A stretch of 64,000 nt of DNA from assembly GCA_021731365.1 (NCBI GenBank), contig JAKFXL010000037.1, positions 126,037 to 190,036 on the forward strand, written 5' to 3'. A model generated the notes under the pieces. That model was not told the DNA's origin and did no database searches. It saw only the letters and a program-made list of their open reading frames with translations. Shown in pieces: positions 1 to 12,216 of this stretch; the first letter of the stretch is position 1; every line of letters starts with the position of its first letter. The DNA comes from Gammaproteobacteria bacterium. GTDB taxonomy: Bacteria > Pseudomonadota > Gammaproteobacteria > Tenderiales > Tenderiaceae. A program made the translations under genes and the position numbers.

Positions 1-3000
1 CAACACCGACATTGAGTGCGACGGCGACGTCGAGTCTGGCGGTGAGTTTCAGTTCGACCACTACCGGTGTCTGCACCATCACCAGTGGCGGCGCACTGAC
101 CTTTGTCACCACCGGCACCTGTACCATCGATGCCGATCAGGCGGGCAATGGCAGTTATCTGGCCGCGTCGACGGTCAGCCGTTCGTTCAGTGTGGTTCCG
201 GTAGTCCCCGGTGCGCCGACTATCGGCACGGCTACCCCGGCTAACGCTCAGGCGGCGGTGAGCTTCTCCGCGCCTGCGTTCAACGGTGGTAGCGCCATCA
301 CTAGCTATACCGTTACCTCCAGCCCTCATGGGATTACAGGAACAGGGAGTTCCAGCCCCATCACCGTGACCGGTTTGACCAATGGCACGGCCTACACCTT
401 TACGGTGACGGCGACCAACTCAGCTGGCACGGGCAGTGCCTCGTCCGCCTCCAGTAGCGTGACGCCAGCGACGGTGCCGGGTGCGCCTGTGATTGGCGCA
501 CCGACAGCGGGTAATGGTCAGGCGATGGTCAGTTTTAGTGTGCCATCCACGGGTGGTAGCGCCATTACCGGCTATACAGCGACGTCAAGCCCCGGTGGTT
601 TTACGGGCACGGGGGCTTCCAGCCCGGTGACTGTGACGGGGTTGAGCAACGGCACGGCCTATAGCTTCACTGTTACTGCAACGAACGCCATCGGTACCGG
701 TAGTCCGTCGGCCTCTTCCAGCAGTGTGATTCCGGCTACTGTGCCGGGTGCGCCCACTATCGGTATCGCTACTGCGGGTAATACCCAGGCATCCGTATCC
801 TTCTCTGGCCCCGCCTCCGATGGTGGCAGAATTATTACGGGGTATACCGTTACCTCTACTCTCGGTGGCCTCACCGGTACGGGCAGCACCAGTCCCATTG
901 TCGTGACGGGTCTGACCAATGGCACGGCCTATACCTTTATGGTCAGCGCGACCAACAGCGTTGGCAGTGGCAGCAACTCTGCTGCGTCCAATAGTGTGAC
1001 GCCTGCAGCGCTGCCTGGTGCTCCTACTATTGGCAGTGCAACAGCCGGTGATGCAGAGGTGGCAGTTGCATTTACCGCTCCGGCATCAAATGGCGGTAGC
1101 GTTATTACCAGTTATACGGTCACCTCCAGCCCTGGCGCTCATGTCGCAACGGGTGCCTCCAGCCCGATCAGTGTGACGGGATTGAGCAACGGCACGGCCT
1201 ATACCTTTACCGTCAAGGCAACTAACAGTGCCGGGACCGGGATCGATTCGGCCAGCTCTAACAGTGTGACGCCGAAGGGTGTCCAGAGCATCACCTTTAC
1301 CAATCCTGGCGCAAAGAGTTTTGACGCTACACCTACGTTGACGGCAACAGCCTCTTCGGCACTGGCGGTGGCGTTTACCTCAATCACCACCGGCGTCTGC
1401 ACTATTACCAGTGCGGGTGCGCTGACCTTTGTCACGACGGGCAGCTGTACCATAAACGCCAATCAGGCAGGCAATGGCAGCTTCCTGGCGGCAACCCAGG
1501 TGAGCCAGTCGTTTACGGTGATGGCAGTGGTTCCGGGAGCACCCACCATCGGTGCTGCCGTTGCTGACAATGGTCAGGCGACCATCAGCTTCACTGCTCC
1601 GGCATACACCGGCGGTAGTGCAATTACCGGTTATACCGTCACCTCCACTCCGGGTGGTCTCACCGGTACGGGCAGCGCCAGCCCCATCACTGTGACGGGG
1701 TTGACCAATGGCACTGCGTACACATTTACTGTGGTGGCCACCAATTCGGCGGGCAACAGCGCAGCGTCAGCCGCCTCTAACAGTGTTACACCTGCCAGCG
1801 GCCCCGCGATCACTGCGCCGGCAGATGTGACGGTTGATGCAGTGGGGCTGTTCACCCCCGTGGCGATTGGTACGGCGACGGTTGTGGAGAGCGGTATTAC
1901 GCCGCAGGTAACACTGGTGAATGGTGTGGCTGTAACGGCCAAGCCAACTCACTTCCGGCCGGGTGCCAATACTGTTACCTGGAGCGCAACGGATGGTGCG
2001 GGCAAGAGTGGAACGGCGGTTCAGAGGGTGAATGTGACGCCGCTTGTTAACTTCAGCAGGAGTCAGGTCAGTGCAGAGGGGGCAACAGTGAGTTTCAAGG
2101 TGATCCTCAACGGTGCGGCGGTGAGTTATCCAGTCACTGTTCCGTATACCGTGGCGGGCACCGCCTCAACCGACGGCAGTGACCACGATCTGGTGGCTGG
2201 CAACATCATCATCAACAGCCCTGGTCTTGAAACGTCCGTGAATGTTCAGCTGGTGAATGATGGTGCGGGCGAGGGGACGGAGTCCCTGGTGATTGCCATG
2301 GGCACGCCGACCAATGCAGTTGCCGGTTTGGTGAGGACGCACACCATAGAGATCCACGAAGGTAACGTTGCACCTACTGTGGGGTTGAGTGCTGCTCAGG
2401 GGGGGGGCGCAACCCGCATCATCGGCCAGAGCAGCGGCGTGGTGACGGTCACCGCTACGGTTACCGACCCTAATGGAGGCGATATACACAGCTATAGCTG
2501 GAGTGGTACCGATAACGCCCTGGTGGATAGTGATGGTGTGGCCAGTACCTTTACGTTGGATCCAAGTGGGCTGGCACCGGGTATCTACACCTTGAAGGTG
2601 GCGGTGGGTGATGGCACAGCAAGTGGCAACGCCGAACTGTTGATCAAGGTTGAAGCCACACTGCCAGTGCTGACTGCGGTGGATAGTGATGGTGATGGTA
2701 TCAACGATGATGTTGAAGGTTATGGTGACAGCGACGGTGATGGCATCCCCAACTACCTCGACAGCTCCACCGAGGCACGTAATGTGGTGCAGGAGAAACA
2801 GGCAGTAGCCACCCAATATCTGATGGAGACCGAACCGGGACTGTCAATCAGCCTGGGACGGGTTGCCCTGCAGGCGGGGGGCAACAGGATCGGGGTGAGC
2901 GACAGTGATGTGTATAACTACGGTCACGACGGTGCAGGAGCAGTGCAGGATGAAGGGTATACCTACAATAATGGGCTGTTCGACTTTAATGTTGCTGAGT

Positions 3001-4046
3001 TGCCGGTTGCTGGACAGCAGATCAAGGTGGTGTTGGCGCAGTTTGAAGCGATTCCTGCCAATGCGGTCTATCGCAAATTGATGGCGACAGGGTGGCAGGC
3101 GTTTGTTGTCAACGCCAATAACAGCATCGCCTCTGCCCCAGGCAGCGCCGGTTACTGTCCTCCCCCTGGCGACAGCGCCTATACCAGCGGTCTGACCGAG
3201 GGGCACTGGTGTGTACAGTTGACTATCGAGGATGGTGGTCCCAACGATGCTGATGGTGTTGCAGATTTGCGTATTAAAGATCCAGGTGGTGTGGCGCAGC
3301 CAGACTCGCAGCTGGTCACCATTACTATCACCGGCGGTGGTGGTGGCGGTGGTGCGGTCTCCTACTGGTTGCTGTTGCTCCTGGCGGGAGGGGTGTTGAT
3401 GCGTCGTTATGGTCGTTGTCTGCTGATGTTGCCACTGCTGTTGCCACTGCTGTTGATCAGCGCCACTGCCCAGGCAGAGGGTTCGTTGATGCCCGGTTAT
3501 GCAGGGCTGAACTATCTCTCCGTCAGCAGCCGTGAACGAGGCGCTGATTTTGAGCGTGACCTCAGGGCCCTTGGCCTTACCGCCAGCGTGACACAAACCG
3601 ATCTGTCACGCAGTGGCTGGTCGCCCTACATCGGTTATCAGATGAATGATGTGCTGGCGATTGAACTTGGCTATGTTGATCTGGGCAGTGTCACCACGAC
3701 CGTTACAGGAGCTACCACTGATCTGAATGGCTACCTGGACACGGCTTCGGGGGTCTATCCCACCACCGCTTCCGGTTGGACCTTTAATTATGTGATGCGT
3801 AAGCAACTCTCTGAGCGTCTCAATGGGCTGGTACGATTTGGCGCTTTGATATGGAAGGCTGATTACACGTTGCACAGTGCCACTGCCTCAAGAAAGTTTA
3901 GTGATGATGGCATGGATATCAATCTTGGTATTGGAGTGGAGATGAACCTCACGCCACACCTGCCTGTGCGTCTGGGGTGGAATCGTTACCGTTTTACGGA
4001 CATCAATGTTGACGCCGTGGAGCTGGGAGTGGGGTATCGCTTCTGA
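1..4046 (+). CDS. Giant Fn3/Calx-beta surface protein with in-frame C-terminal barrel (5' partial)
   Basis: The frame is open from the first bases of the window, so the gene starts upstream; the first usable start-like codon (TTG at 12) is internal. Visible modules: a beta-rich repeat with TTGVCTI and QAGNGS motifs (to about nt 195), four fibronectin type III repeats each opening with PGAP.IG, a second copy of the first module (about 1280-1520), a fifth Fn3, an HYR-like domain, a Calx-beta-like domain (about 2040-2370), a PKD-like domain and a DSDGDG calcium-binding stretch (about 2680-2760). A run of seven glycines (about 3333), a hydrophobic helix and MRRYGR form a GlyGly-CTERM-like sorting tail. 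The frame then continues without a stop into a second signal peptide and an outer-membrane barrel ending in aromatic F. Role inferred: large surface adhesin or matrix protein. The fusion is unusual and may be a lost stop codon. Confidence 0.85.
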   Translation, partial: TPTLSATATSSLAVSFSSTTTGVCTITSGGALTFVTTGTCTIDADQAGNGSYLAASTVSRSFSVVPVVPGAPTIGTATPANAQAAVSFSAPAFNGGSAITSYTVTSSPHGITGTGSSSPITVTGLTNGTAYTFTVTATNSAGTGSASSASSSVTPATVPGAPVIGAPTAGNGQAMVSFSVPSTGGSAITGYTATSSPGGFTGTGASSPVTVTGLSNGTAYSFTVTATNAIGTGSPSASSSSVIPATVPGAPTIGIATAGNTQASVSFSGPASDGGRIITGYTVTSTLGGLTGTGSTSPIVVTGLTNGTAYTFMVSATNSVGSGSNSAASNSVTPAALPGAPTIGSATAGDAEVAVAFTAPASNGGSVITSYTVTSSPGAHVATGASSPISVTGLSNGTAYTFTVKATNSAGTGIDSASSNSVTPKGVQSITFTNPGAKSFDATPTLTATASSALAVAFTSITTGVCTITSAGALTFVTTGSCTINANQAGNGSFLAATQVSQSFTVMAVVPGAPTIGAAVADNGQATISFTAPAYTGGSAITGYTVTSTPGGLTGTGSASPITVTGLTNGTAYTFTVVATNSAGNSAASAASNSVTPASGPAITAPADVTVDAVGLFTPVAIGTATVVESGITPQVTLVNGVAVTAKPTHFRPGANTVTWSATDGAGKSGTAVQRVNVTPLVNFSRSQVSAEGATVSFKVILNGAAVSYPVTVPYTVAGTASTDGSDHDLVAGNIIINSPGLETSVNVQLVNDGAGEGTESLVIAMGTPTNAVAGLVRTHTIEIHEGNVAPTVGLSAAQGGGATRIIGQSSGVVTVTATVTDPNGGDIHSYSWSGTDNALVDSDGVASTFTLDPSGLAPGIYTLKVAVGDGTASGNAELLIKVEATLPVLTAVDSDGDGINDDVEGYGDSDGDGIPNYLDSSTEARNVVQEKQAVATQYLMETEPGLSISLGRVALQAGGNRIGVSDSDVYNYGHDGAGAVQDEGYTYNNGLFDFNVAELPVAGQQIKVVLAQFEAIPANAVYRKLMATGWQAFVVNANNSIASAPGSAGYCPPPGDSAYTSGLTEGHWCVQLTIEDGGPNDADGVADLRIKDPGGVAQPDSQLVTITITGGGGGGGAVSYWLLLLLAGGVLMRRYGRCLLMLPLLLPLLLISATAQAEGSLMPGYAGLNYLSVSSRERGADFERDLRALGLTASVTQTDLSRSGWSPYIGYQMNDVLAIELGYVDLGSVTTTVTGATTDLNGYLDTASGVYPTTASGWTFNYVMRKQLSERLNGLVRFGALIWKADYTLHSATASRKFSDDGMDINLGIGVEMNLTPHLPVRLGWNRYRFTDINVDAVELGVGYRF
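3399..4046 (+). CDS. Nested OmpA-like outer-membrane barrel protein, probable internal start
   Basis: An ATG at 3399 lies in frame inside the giant surface-protein gene. A strong Shine-Dalgarno-like stretch (GGGAGGGG, about 3386-3393) sits just upstream. Translation from here gives 215 residues beginning with MRRYGRC, a leucine-rich signal peptide with a signal peptidase I site near ATAQA/EG, then about 185 residues of alternating amphipathic strands ending in GVGYRF. That terminal aromatic residue is typical of outer-membrane beta barrels of the OmpA/OmpW-like class. The barrel may be made as a separate protein, as the tail of the giant protein, or both. The frame is certain; the independent start is inferred. 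Confidence 0.6.
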   Translation: MRRYGRCLLMLPLLLPLLLISATAQAEGSLMPGYAGLNYLSVSSRERGADFERDLRALGLTASVTQTDLSRSGWSPYIGYQMNDVLAIELGYVDLGSVTTTVTGATTDLNGYLDTASGVYPTTASGWTFNYVMRKQLSERLNGLVRFGALIWKADYTLHSATASRKFSDDGMDINLGIGVEMNLTPHLPVRLGWNRYRFTDINVDAVELGVGYRF

Positions 4047-4122
4047 TGGTGAATCTCTGACAAGGGCGGGTGGGGGGTGTTAGAATTCCTCCACTTCCAT
4101 AGTGAATGCCCGCTTGATACCT

Positions 4123-6139
<2,017 letters not shown>

Positions 6140-6167
6140 GCGTATCTCGGGCTGCCGGGGGAAACAG

Positions 6168-6205
6168 GCCTGGTTCCTGACGGGGTTCCGGGCTTTTGTT
6201 CTTTT
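6168..6205 (+). terminator. Possible rho-independent terminator after glnB
   Basis: GCCTGG (6168-6173) can pair with CCGGGC (6188-6193), including one G-T pair, around a 14-base loop. The run TTTTGTTCTTTT follows. It lies 28 bases after the glnB stop and would separate glnB from sucA. The stem is short, so this is moderate evidence only. Confidence 0.4.
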
Positions 6206-6347
6206 GAAAGATCGGATTGACCCTTCTGGTGGCGTTGTAAGAGTGGTTTTATGATGGAACGGTATAAACCGTCGTTGCAGGCTTGAGTTTTGGTCTGCAT
6301 TGACGACATAACTCTATACGGAATAACAAGAAACGGGCGTTTGAAGG

Positions 6348-9224
6348 ATGAGCCAGGATAAATCTAAGGATCGTTACCACGCTTTTTTAGAACAGAGCTA
6401 CCTCTTTGGGGGTAATGCGCCGTTTCTTGAAGAGCTTTACCAGCAGTATCTGGATGACCCAGCGCTGGTAGAGCCAACGTGGCAAGCCTACTTTAAGCAG
6501 TTGCAGAGCGCCCCAGGACCGGTGGCGGCAGATGTGGATCACGCTGTTATTCGTGCTGAGTTTATCAAATTGGCCCAACATCAGCGGCTGGCCACGACCA
6601 CCTCCACCAACTGTTCAGTAGCGGTGAGCGAGAGTAAACAGGTGGCGGTATTGCAGCTTGTAAACGCATACCGTGTGCGTGGTCATCAGCAGGCGCGCCT
6701 TGACCCGCTCGGTTTGCAGGAGCCCACTGCACTCTCTGAGCTTGACCCCAGTTACCACGCGCTGACAGAGGCGGATATGTATACCGTCTTCAGCACCGGC
6801 TCGCTGGTGGGGTCGCCGCAGGCAAAGTTGCGCGACATCCTTACCCAGCTGCAGGAGACCTACTGTGGCTCCATAGGTGCTGAGTACATGCACATTACCG
6901 ATACGGTGCAGAAGCGCTGGATTCAACAGCAGCTCGAGAGTACCCGCTGCCAGCCCAAGTTTTCTGCCGAATATCGTTGCCATCTGTTGCGTAAAGTGAT
7001 CGCCGCTGAAGGGCTGGAGCAGTATCTACACACCAGGTATGTGGGGCAGAAACGTTTCTCCCTGGAAGGGGGGGAGAGTCTGATCCCCTTGTTGGATGAG
7101 CTGGCTTGGCGTGGCGGTGGGCAGAAGGTTAAAGAGGTGGTGATCGGCATGGCTCACCGTGGTCGTCTGAATGTGCTGGTCAACATTATGGGTAAAAATC
7201 CTGCCCATCTGTTTCAGGAGTTTGAAGGGGTTTTTGACCTTGAAAATGGCGGTGGTGGTGATGTGAAGTACCACCAGGGTTTTTCATCCGACATGAAGAC
7301 CCCTGGGGGGGTGGTGCATCTGGCGCTGGCGTTTAACCCCTCCCATCTTGAGATTGTCAATCCGGTGGTGGAGGGGTCGGTACGTGCCCGCCAGCACCGT
7401 CGCCGGGATCTGGAGGGTAGCGAAGTATTGCCTATCCTGATTCATGGTGATGCTGCCTTTGCGGGTCAAGGGGTCGTGATGGAGACATTGAACATGTCTC
7501 AGGCACGTGGTTTTACCACGGGTGGCACGGTTCATATCATCATCAATAACCAGATTGGTTTTACCACCAGCAATCCACTGGACGCCCGTTCCACCATGTA
7601 TTGCACGGAGGTGGCGCGGATGATTCAGGCCCCCATCTTCCATGTAAACAGCGATGACCCTGAGGCGGTGGTCTTTGCAACCCAGCTGGCACTTGACTAT
7701 CGTCAGGAGTACAAGCGTGATGTGGTGATCGATCTGGTCTGTTATCGCCGTCATGGCCACAACGAGGCCGATGAACCGGCGGTGACGCAGCCCATTATGT
7801 ATCAGGCGATTCGTAAACATCCGACCACGGTGCAGCTGTATACCCAGCGCCTGATGGCTGAGGGGATTGTCACTCAGGAAGATGCGGATACCATGTTGCG
7901 CGAGTACCGCGCCATGCTCGATGCAGGCAAGCTGGTATCCCGTGAACTGACCAGTGAGATAGAGAAGGAGTTTGTCGTTGATTGGAGTCCGTACAAACGG
8001 ATTCACTGGACACACGCCTGTACCACTAAAATATCTCTGGAGCGTCTGCGTGAGATCAGCGCGGTGCTCACCACCATGCCAGACGAGTTTGAACTTCACT
8101 CCCGTGCTGACAAAATTGTGGCCGAACGTCGCAAAATGGCGGCAGGTGAGGTGCCTCTGGATTGGGGCTTTGCCGAAAACGTCGCCTACGGGGCACTATT
8201 GCTGGAGGGGCATCCTATTCGCCTGACGGGCCAGGACAGCGGTCGTGGCACCTTCTTCCATCGTCATGCGGTTTTTCATAATCAGCTAAAACGTGACTCT
8301 TACGTACCGTTGCAAAACATGGGGCCGGACCAAGCCCATTTTCGTGTGATCGACTCACTGTTATCGGAAGAGGCGGTACTCGGTTTTGAATATGGTTACT
8401 CCACTGCTTCTCCAGAAACATTGGTGATCTGGGAGGCGCAGTTTGGTGATTTTGCCAACGGCGCGCAGGTGGTGATTGACCAGTTCATCAGCGCCGGTGA
8501 GGTGAAGTGGGCGCGACTCTGTGGTCTGGTGATGATGTTGCCCCATGGGTATGACGGCCAGGGACCGGAACACTCATCGGCACGTCTTGAACGTTATCTG
8601 CAACTCTGTGCTGAAGATAATATGCAGGTGGTCTATCCCACCACGCCAGCGCAGATGTTCCACCTGTTGCGGCGTCAGGTGATCCGTCCTTACCGTAAAC
8701 CATTGATCATTATGTCGCCTAAAAGTCTGTTGCGGCACAAGCTCTCTGTTTCCACTTTGGAGGATCTAACCGAAGGGGCGTATGAGGTAGTGATAGATGA
8801 AGTTGATGTTATCAAGCCAGGGCAGGTCAAACGTATTGTTGCCTGCAGTGGTAAGGTCTACTTTGATCTATTGGAAAAGCGGCGTGAGCTGAACCTTAAA
8901 AATGTCGTGATAGTACGTATTGAACAGCTCTTTCCGTTCCCGGAGGAGCGTCTGGCCGCTGTGTTTGACCGTTATACCAAGGTGACAGAGGTTGTCTGGT
9001 GCCAGGAAGAGCCAAAAAACCAGGGGGCCTGGTACTTTATTCATTCACGCCTGCGTGACTTAGCTAACGCCAAACAAGAGGTTTTTTACGCTGGCCGTCC
9101 AGAGTATGCAGCACCTGCCGAGGGGTTGTTACGGTTGCATCAGCTGGCACAGGCGGCGTTGGTAGATGCGGCACTGAATGGTAAGGCTGAAGCCAACCAG
9201 CGCACTTTGCGTCCGACCAATTAA
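6348..9224 (+). CDS. sucA: 2-oxoglutarate dehydrogenase E1 component
   Basis: Thiamine-diphosphate-dependent E1 of the oxoglutarate dehydrogenase complex: it decarboxylates 2-oxoglutarate and passes the succinyl group to the lipoyl arm of SucB. It has 958 residues, close to the usual length of about 930-950. The N-terminal [16 protein letters not shown] segment is the E1 tail that binds E2. Other visible family landmarks are [18 protein letters not shown], the ThDP-region NNQIGFTTS and [13 protein letters not shown], and a C-terminal transketolase-like half with EYGYS and [14 protein letters not shown]. First gene of a sucA-sucB-lpd cluster; sucCD and sdh genes are not adjacent in this window. 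Confidence 0.96.
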   Translation: MSQDKSKDRYHAFLEQSYLFGGNAPFLEELYQQYLDDPALVEPTWQAYFKQLQSAPGPVAADVDHAVIRAEFIKLAQHQRLATTTSTNCSVAVSESKQVAVLQLVNAYRVRGHQQARLDPLGLQEPTALSELDPSYHALTEADMYTVFSTGSLVGSPQAKLRDILTQLQETYCGSIGAEYMHITDTVQKRWIQQQLESTRCQPKFSAEYRCHLLRKVIAAEGLEQYLHTRYVGQKRFSLEGGESLIPLLDELAWRGGGQKVKEVVIGMAHRGRLNVLVNIMGKNPAHLFQEFEGVFDLENGGGGDVKYHQGFSSDMKTPGGVVHLALAFNPSHLEIVNPVVEGSVRARQHRRRDLEGSEVLPILIHGDAAFAGQGVVMETLNMSQARGFTTGGTVHIIINNQIGFTTSNPLDARSTMYCTEVARMIQAPIFHVNSDDPEAVVFATQLALDYRQEYKRDVVIDLVCYRRHGHNEADEPAVTQPIMYQAIRKHPTTVQLYTQRLMAEGIVTQEDADTMLREYRAMLDAGKLVSRELTSEIEKEFVVDWSPYKRIHWTHACTTKISLERLREISAVLTTMPDEFELHSRADKIVAERRKMAAGEVPLDWGFAENVAYGALLLEGHPIRLTGQDSGRGTFFHRHAVFHNQLKRDSYVPLQNMGPDQAHFRVIDSLLSEEAVLGFEYGYSTASPETLVIWEAQFGDFANGAQVVIDQFISAGEVKWARLCGLVMMLPHGYDGQGPEHSSARLERYLQLCAEDNMQVVYPTTPAQMFHLLRRQVIRPYRKPLIIMSPKSLLRHKLSVSTLEDLTEGAYEVVIDEVDVIKPGQVKRIVACSGKVYFDLLEKRRELNLKNVVIVRIEQLFPFPEERLAAVFDRYTKVTEVVWCQEEPKNQGAWYFIHSRLRDLANAKQEVFYAGRPEYAAPAEGLLRLHQLAQAALVDAALNGKAEANQRTLRPTN

Positions 9225-9286
9225 TTTGCAAACCATATTTTTTGATGCCGCGTGTGGCACAGAGTTGCTTGAAAGGGAGTCCAACA

Positions 9287-10489
9287 ATGCTGATTGAAGT
9301 CAAAGTACCGGTGCTGTCTGAATCGATACCCGATGCCACCTTGGCGCGCTGGCATAAAAAGAGCGGTGATTACGTGCTGCGTGATGAAAATCTGGTGGAT
9401 CTTGAGACCGATAAAGTGATGCTTGAGGTGGTGGCACCACAAGATGGACTATTGACGGAGATCAAAAAAATAAGTGGTGATGTGGTGACCAGCGGTGAGT
9501 TGATCGCGGTCATCGATACCGATGCCAAGGCCCCTGCGGCTGTTGAGAAAGAGGCAGTGGTTGAGGCACCTAAACAGGCATTAGCATCAGAGACTGAGCC
9601 AGCGGCCGCCATGGATCTTAGCCCCGCAGTACGGAAAATGGTGGCAGAGAATAAACTTGATCCTGCCAGTATTGCAGCTACAGGTCGTGATGGACGGCTC
9701 ACCAAGGCTGACGTTATTAAACATATGGAGCAGGGCAGTCAATCTGTTGTCAGCGCCACTGTATCTACCAGTGTGGTTGGTGCCGGTGGCCGTCCCGAAC
9801 AACGCGTGCCAATGACACGTCTGCGTGCCCGTATCGCGGAACGTCTGCTGGAGGCGCAACACACCACGGCGATGCTGACTACCTTTAATGAAATCAATAT
9901 GAAACCGGTAATGGATCTGCGTGCCAAGTATCAGGAGCAGTTTCAGAAAAAGCACGGTATCAAACTTGGCTTTATGTCTTTTTTCATCAAGGCGTGTTGC
10001 GAGGCTCTGAAAGAGTTTCCTGCCGTGAACGCCTCTATTGATGGCAATGACGTCATCTATCACGGCTATTTTGATATGGGGGTGGCGGTGAGCACTGAAC
10101 GTGGTCTGGTGGTGCCGATTATCCGTGATGCCGATCAGCTCAGTCTGGCGGAGCTGGAGCAGGCGGTGAGCGACTTTGCAGGCAAGGCGCGGGATGGAAA
10201 GTTGTCGATGGAGGATCTGAGTGGCGGTACTTTCAGTATTACCAACGGCGGCACCTTCGGCTCGCTGTTATCAACACCTATTTTGAACCCGCCACAGAGT
10301 GCCATTCTTGGTATGCACAAGATCGAACAGCGTGCGGTGGTCGAAGAGGGGCAGATTGTTGCCCGGCCCATGATGTATGTCGCGATCTCTTATGATCACC
10401 GCATTATTGATGGTCGTGAAGCGGTATCGTTTCTGGTCAAGGTGAAAGAGGTGCTGGAAGATCCTGCACGTATGCTGTTGCAGATATAG
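9287..10489 (+). CDS. sucB: Dihydrolipoyl succinyltransferase (E2 of oxoglutarate dehydrogenase)
   Basis: E2 core that transfers the succinyl group from the lipoyl arm to CoA. Domain order in 400 residues: one lipoyl domain (residues 1-76) with the lipoylated Lys43 in [11 protein letters not shown]; an Ala/Pro/Glu linker; a peripheral-subunit-binding domain (about 110-147, [11 protein letters not shown] ... [11 protein letters not shown]); and the acyltransferase domain with the C-terminal [13 protein letters not shown] that carries the catalytic His and Asp. The start at 9287 is set by GAAAGGGAG 7-16 bases upstream and by the conserved MLIEVKVP; a longer reading from 9242 has no such support. 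It follows sucA by 62 bases. Confidence 0.96.
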   Translation: MLIEVKVPVLSESIPDATLARWHKKSGDYVLRDENLVDLETDKVMLEVVAPQDGLLTEIKKISGDVVTSGELIAVIDTDAKAPAAVEKEAVVEAPKQALASETEPAAAMDLSPAVRKMVAENKLDPASIAATGRDGRLTKADVIKHMEQGSQSVVSATVSTSVVGAGGRPEQRVPMTRLRARIAERLLEAQHTTAMLTTFNEINMKPVMDLRAKYQEQFQKKHGIKLGFMSFFIKACCEALKEFPAVNASIDGNDVIYHGYFDMGVAVSTERGLVVPIIRDADQLSLAELEQAVSDFAGKARDGKLSMEDLSGGTFSITNGGTFGSLLSTPILNPPQSAILGMHKIEQRAVVEEGQIVARPMMYVAISYDHRIIDGREAVSFLVKVKEVLEDPARMLLQI

Positions 10490-10595
10490 CCCGTTGGGCG
10501 CATTAACATCTGGCCACAGATCCCGGTGTTGAGTGGTGATGAACGTCGATATCTGAGCGCAACTCTATATTGAGCTGCGATTGAGGAGAGTGAAT

Positions 10596-12026
10596 ATGGA
10601 CCGTTATGACGTGGTTGTGGTGGGGGGTGGCCCTGGCGGTTACGTGGCGGCCATCCGTTGCGCACAGTTAGGGTTAAAGACTGCCTGTATTGATATGTGG
10701 CTCGATGGTGATAACAAACCCTCATTGGGGGGGACCTGTCTTAATGTGGGTTGCATTCCCTCCAAGGCACTGCTTGATACCTCGCACCACTACCACCGTT
10801 TGAAACATGAGTTTGCCTACCACGGCATCAAGTCCAAAGGCGCTGCTATTGATGTGGCGCAGATGATGGTACGTAAAGATGACATCGTTAAAAGTCTCAC
10901 AGGGGGTGTTGCTGCACTCTTCATGAAAAACAAAGTTACATGGTTACAAGGCCATGGCAAGCTTTTGAGCAATCAACAAATTGAATTTACGCCCCATAAA
11001 AAAGAGAACAACGAGATTAAATCAGCGACCCTTGAAGCGGAGCACATCATCATTGCTACGGGTTCGGTGTCAGCAATCGTTGATTCCCTGCCGTTGGATG
11101 GCGACCATATTGTTGACTCCACAGGTGCGCTCAGTTTTGACGAAGTACCTAAGACCCTGGCTGTGATAGGTGGTGGTGTGATTGGTCTTGAGCTGGGCAG
11201 TGTCTGGAACCGTCTGGGTAGCAAAGTAACCGTGTTGATCAGACGTGATCAGTTTCTGCCAGCGGTTGATAAACAGCTGGCTGATGCAGCGTTGAAAGAG
11301 CTGCGAGGACAGGGATTAGAGGTACTGCTGAATACTAAAACCAAATCAGCGAAAGTGACTGCACGTCATGTGGTCGTCACCATAGAAGATCAAAAAGGTG
11401 AGAAGGAGCTTAAATTTGACAGAGTACTAGTGGCAACCGGCCGCAAACCCAACACAGCGGGATTAAATGCCGAGGAGATCGGGTTAACATTAGATAAAGG
11501 TGGTTTTATAGCGGTGGATGAGCGCTGTCGTACTAACCTGCCTAATGTGTATGCCATTGGTGATGTTGTGCGTGGCCCAATGCTCGCACATAAAGCATCG
11601 GAGGAGGGGGTTGCCGTCGCTGAACATATTGCCGGTGAAGTGAGCCACATCAACTACAACACCATTCCGTGGGTTATTTATACCTGGCCCGAGATCGCCT
11701 GGGTTGGCAAGACATCACAAGAGTTAACTGAATCGGGCGTCGGTTTTAAACAGGGGGTATTCCCCTTCATGGCCAATGGCCGCGCCCGCGCCATGGGCGA
11801 CATGGTGGGCATGGTGAAGATCCTCAGCGACGCCAAAGACGATACCATCCTCGGTGTACACATCATGGGACCAAACGCCTCGGAGCTGATTGCTGAAGCG
11901 GTGCTGGCCATGGAGTTCTCCGCCAGCAGTGAAGATATCGCCCGCACCATTCACGCCCATCCATCACTGGCGGAGGCGATGCATGAGGCGGCACTGGCAG
12001 TAGATAATCGAGCCGTGCATTTCTGA
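10596..12026 (+). CDS. lpd: Dihydrolipoyl dehydrogenase (E3)
   Basis: FAD flavoenzyme that reoxidises dihydrolipoamide with NAD+. It has 476 residues. The N-terminal FAD Rossmann motif is VVVGGGPGGYVAA, the redox disulfide is GGTCLNVGCIPSK, the NAD motif is VIGGGVIGLELGS, and the C-terminal HAHPSLAEAMHEAAL contains the His-Glu catalytic pair of the interface domain. The ATG at 10596 has GAGGAGAG upstream. The loop with DGDNKPSLGGTC matches the form that works with oxoglutarate dehydrogenase in proteobacteria. It is 106 bases after sucB, probably in the same transcript. Confidence 0.96.
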   Translation: MDRYDVVVVGGGPGGYVAAIRCAQLGLKTACIDMWLDGDNKPSLGGTCLNVGCIPSKALLDTSHHYHRLKHEFAYHGIKSKGAAIDVAQMMVRKDDIVKSLTGGVAALFMKNKVTWLQGHGKLLSNQQIEFTPHKKENNEIKSATLEAEHIIIATGSVSAIVDSLPLDGDHIVDSTGALSFDEVPKTLAVIGGGVIGLELGSVWNRLGSKVTVLIRRDQFLPAVDKQLADAALKELRGQGLEVLLNTKTKSAKVTARHVVVTIEDQKGEKELKFDRVLVATGRKPNTAGLNAEEIGLTLDKGGFIAVDERCRTNLPNVYAIGDVVRGPMLAHKASEEGVAVAEHIAGEVSHINYNTIPWVIYTWPEIAWVGKTSQELTESGVGFKQGVFPFMANGRARAMGDMVGMVKILSDAKDDTILGVHIMGPNASELIAEAVLAMEFSASSEDIARTIHAHPSLAEAMHEAALAVDNRAVHF

Positions 12027-12216
12027 GTTAACTCCGCCTGATAAAAAGGTTATTACCGCTCAACCTATCGGGGAGCGCTGACATGTATCGTTCAGCCCTT
12101 GACTAAAACCATATTATAATCAGCAGATTTTTAGTGATGAGTTAGTGCTCGACTCTGATAAAAAGTTTGTTTACATTCCCCATATGATCCAGGAGTGAGA
12201 AAAAAGGGGCGGAGCA

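Noticed and set aside
200-1800. Repetitive DNA that could be mistaken for a CRISPR or tandem array
   Set aside because: The repeats are about 270-300 bases long, in frame and encode Fn3 domains with sequence drift; no short identical repeats with spacers exist.
2166-3596. Long minus-strand frames opposite the surface protein
   Set aside because: They are shadows of GC-biased codon use in the plus-strand gene and lack ribosome sites and recognisable motifs.
7284-8099. 271-codon minus-strand frame inside sucA
   Set aside because: Wholly antisense to a conserved enzyme, with no recognisable protein features.
9255-9268. TGGCAC-AGAG-TTGC just before sucB looks like a sigma-54 promoter
   Set aside because: Only 4 bases separate the two halves instead of 5, and transcription would start within or beyond the ribosome site. 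sucB is more likely co-transcribed with sucA.
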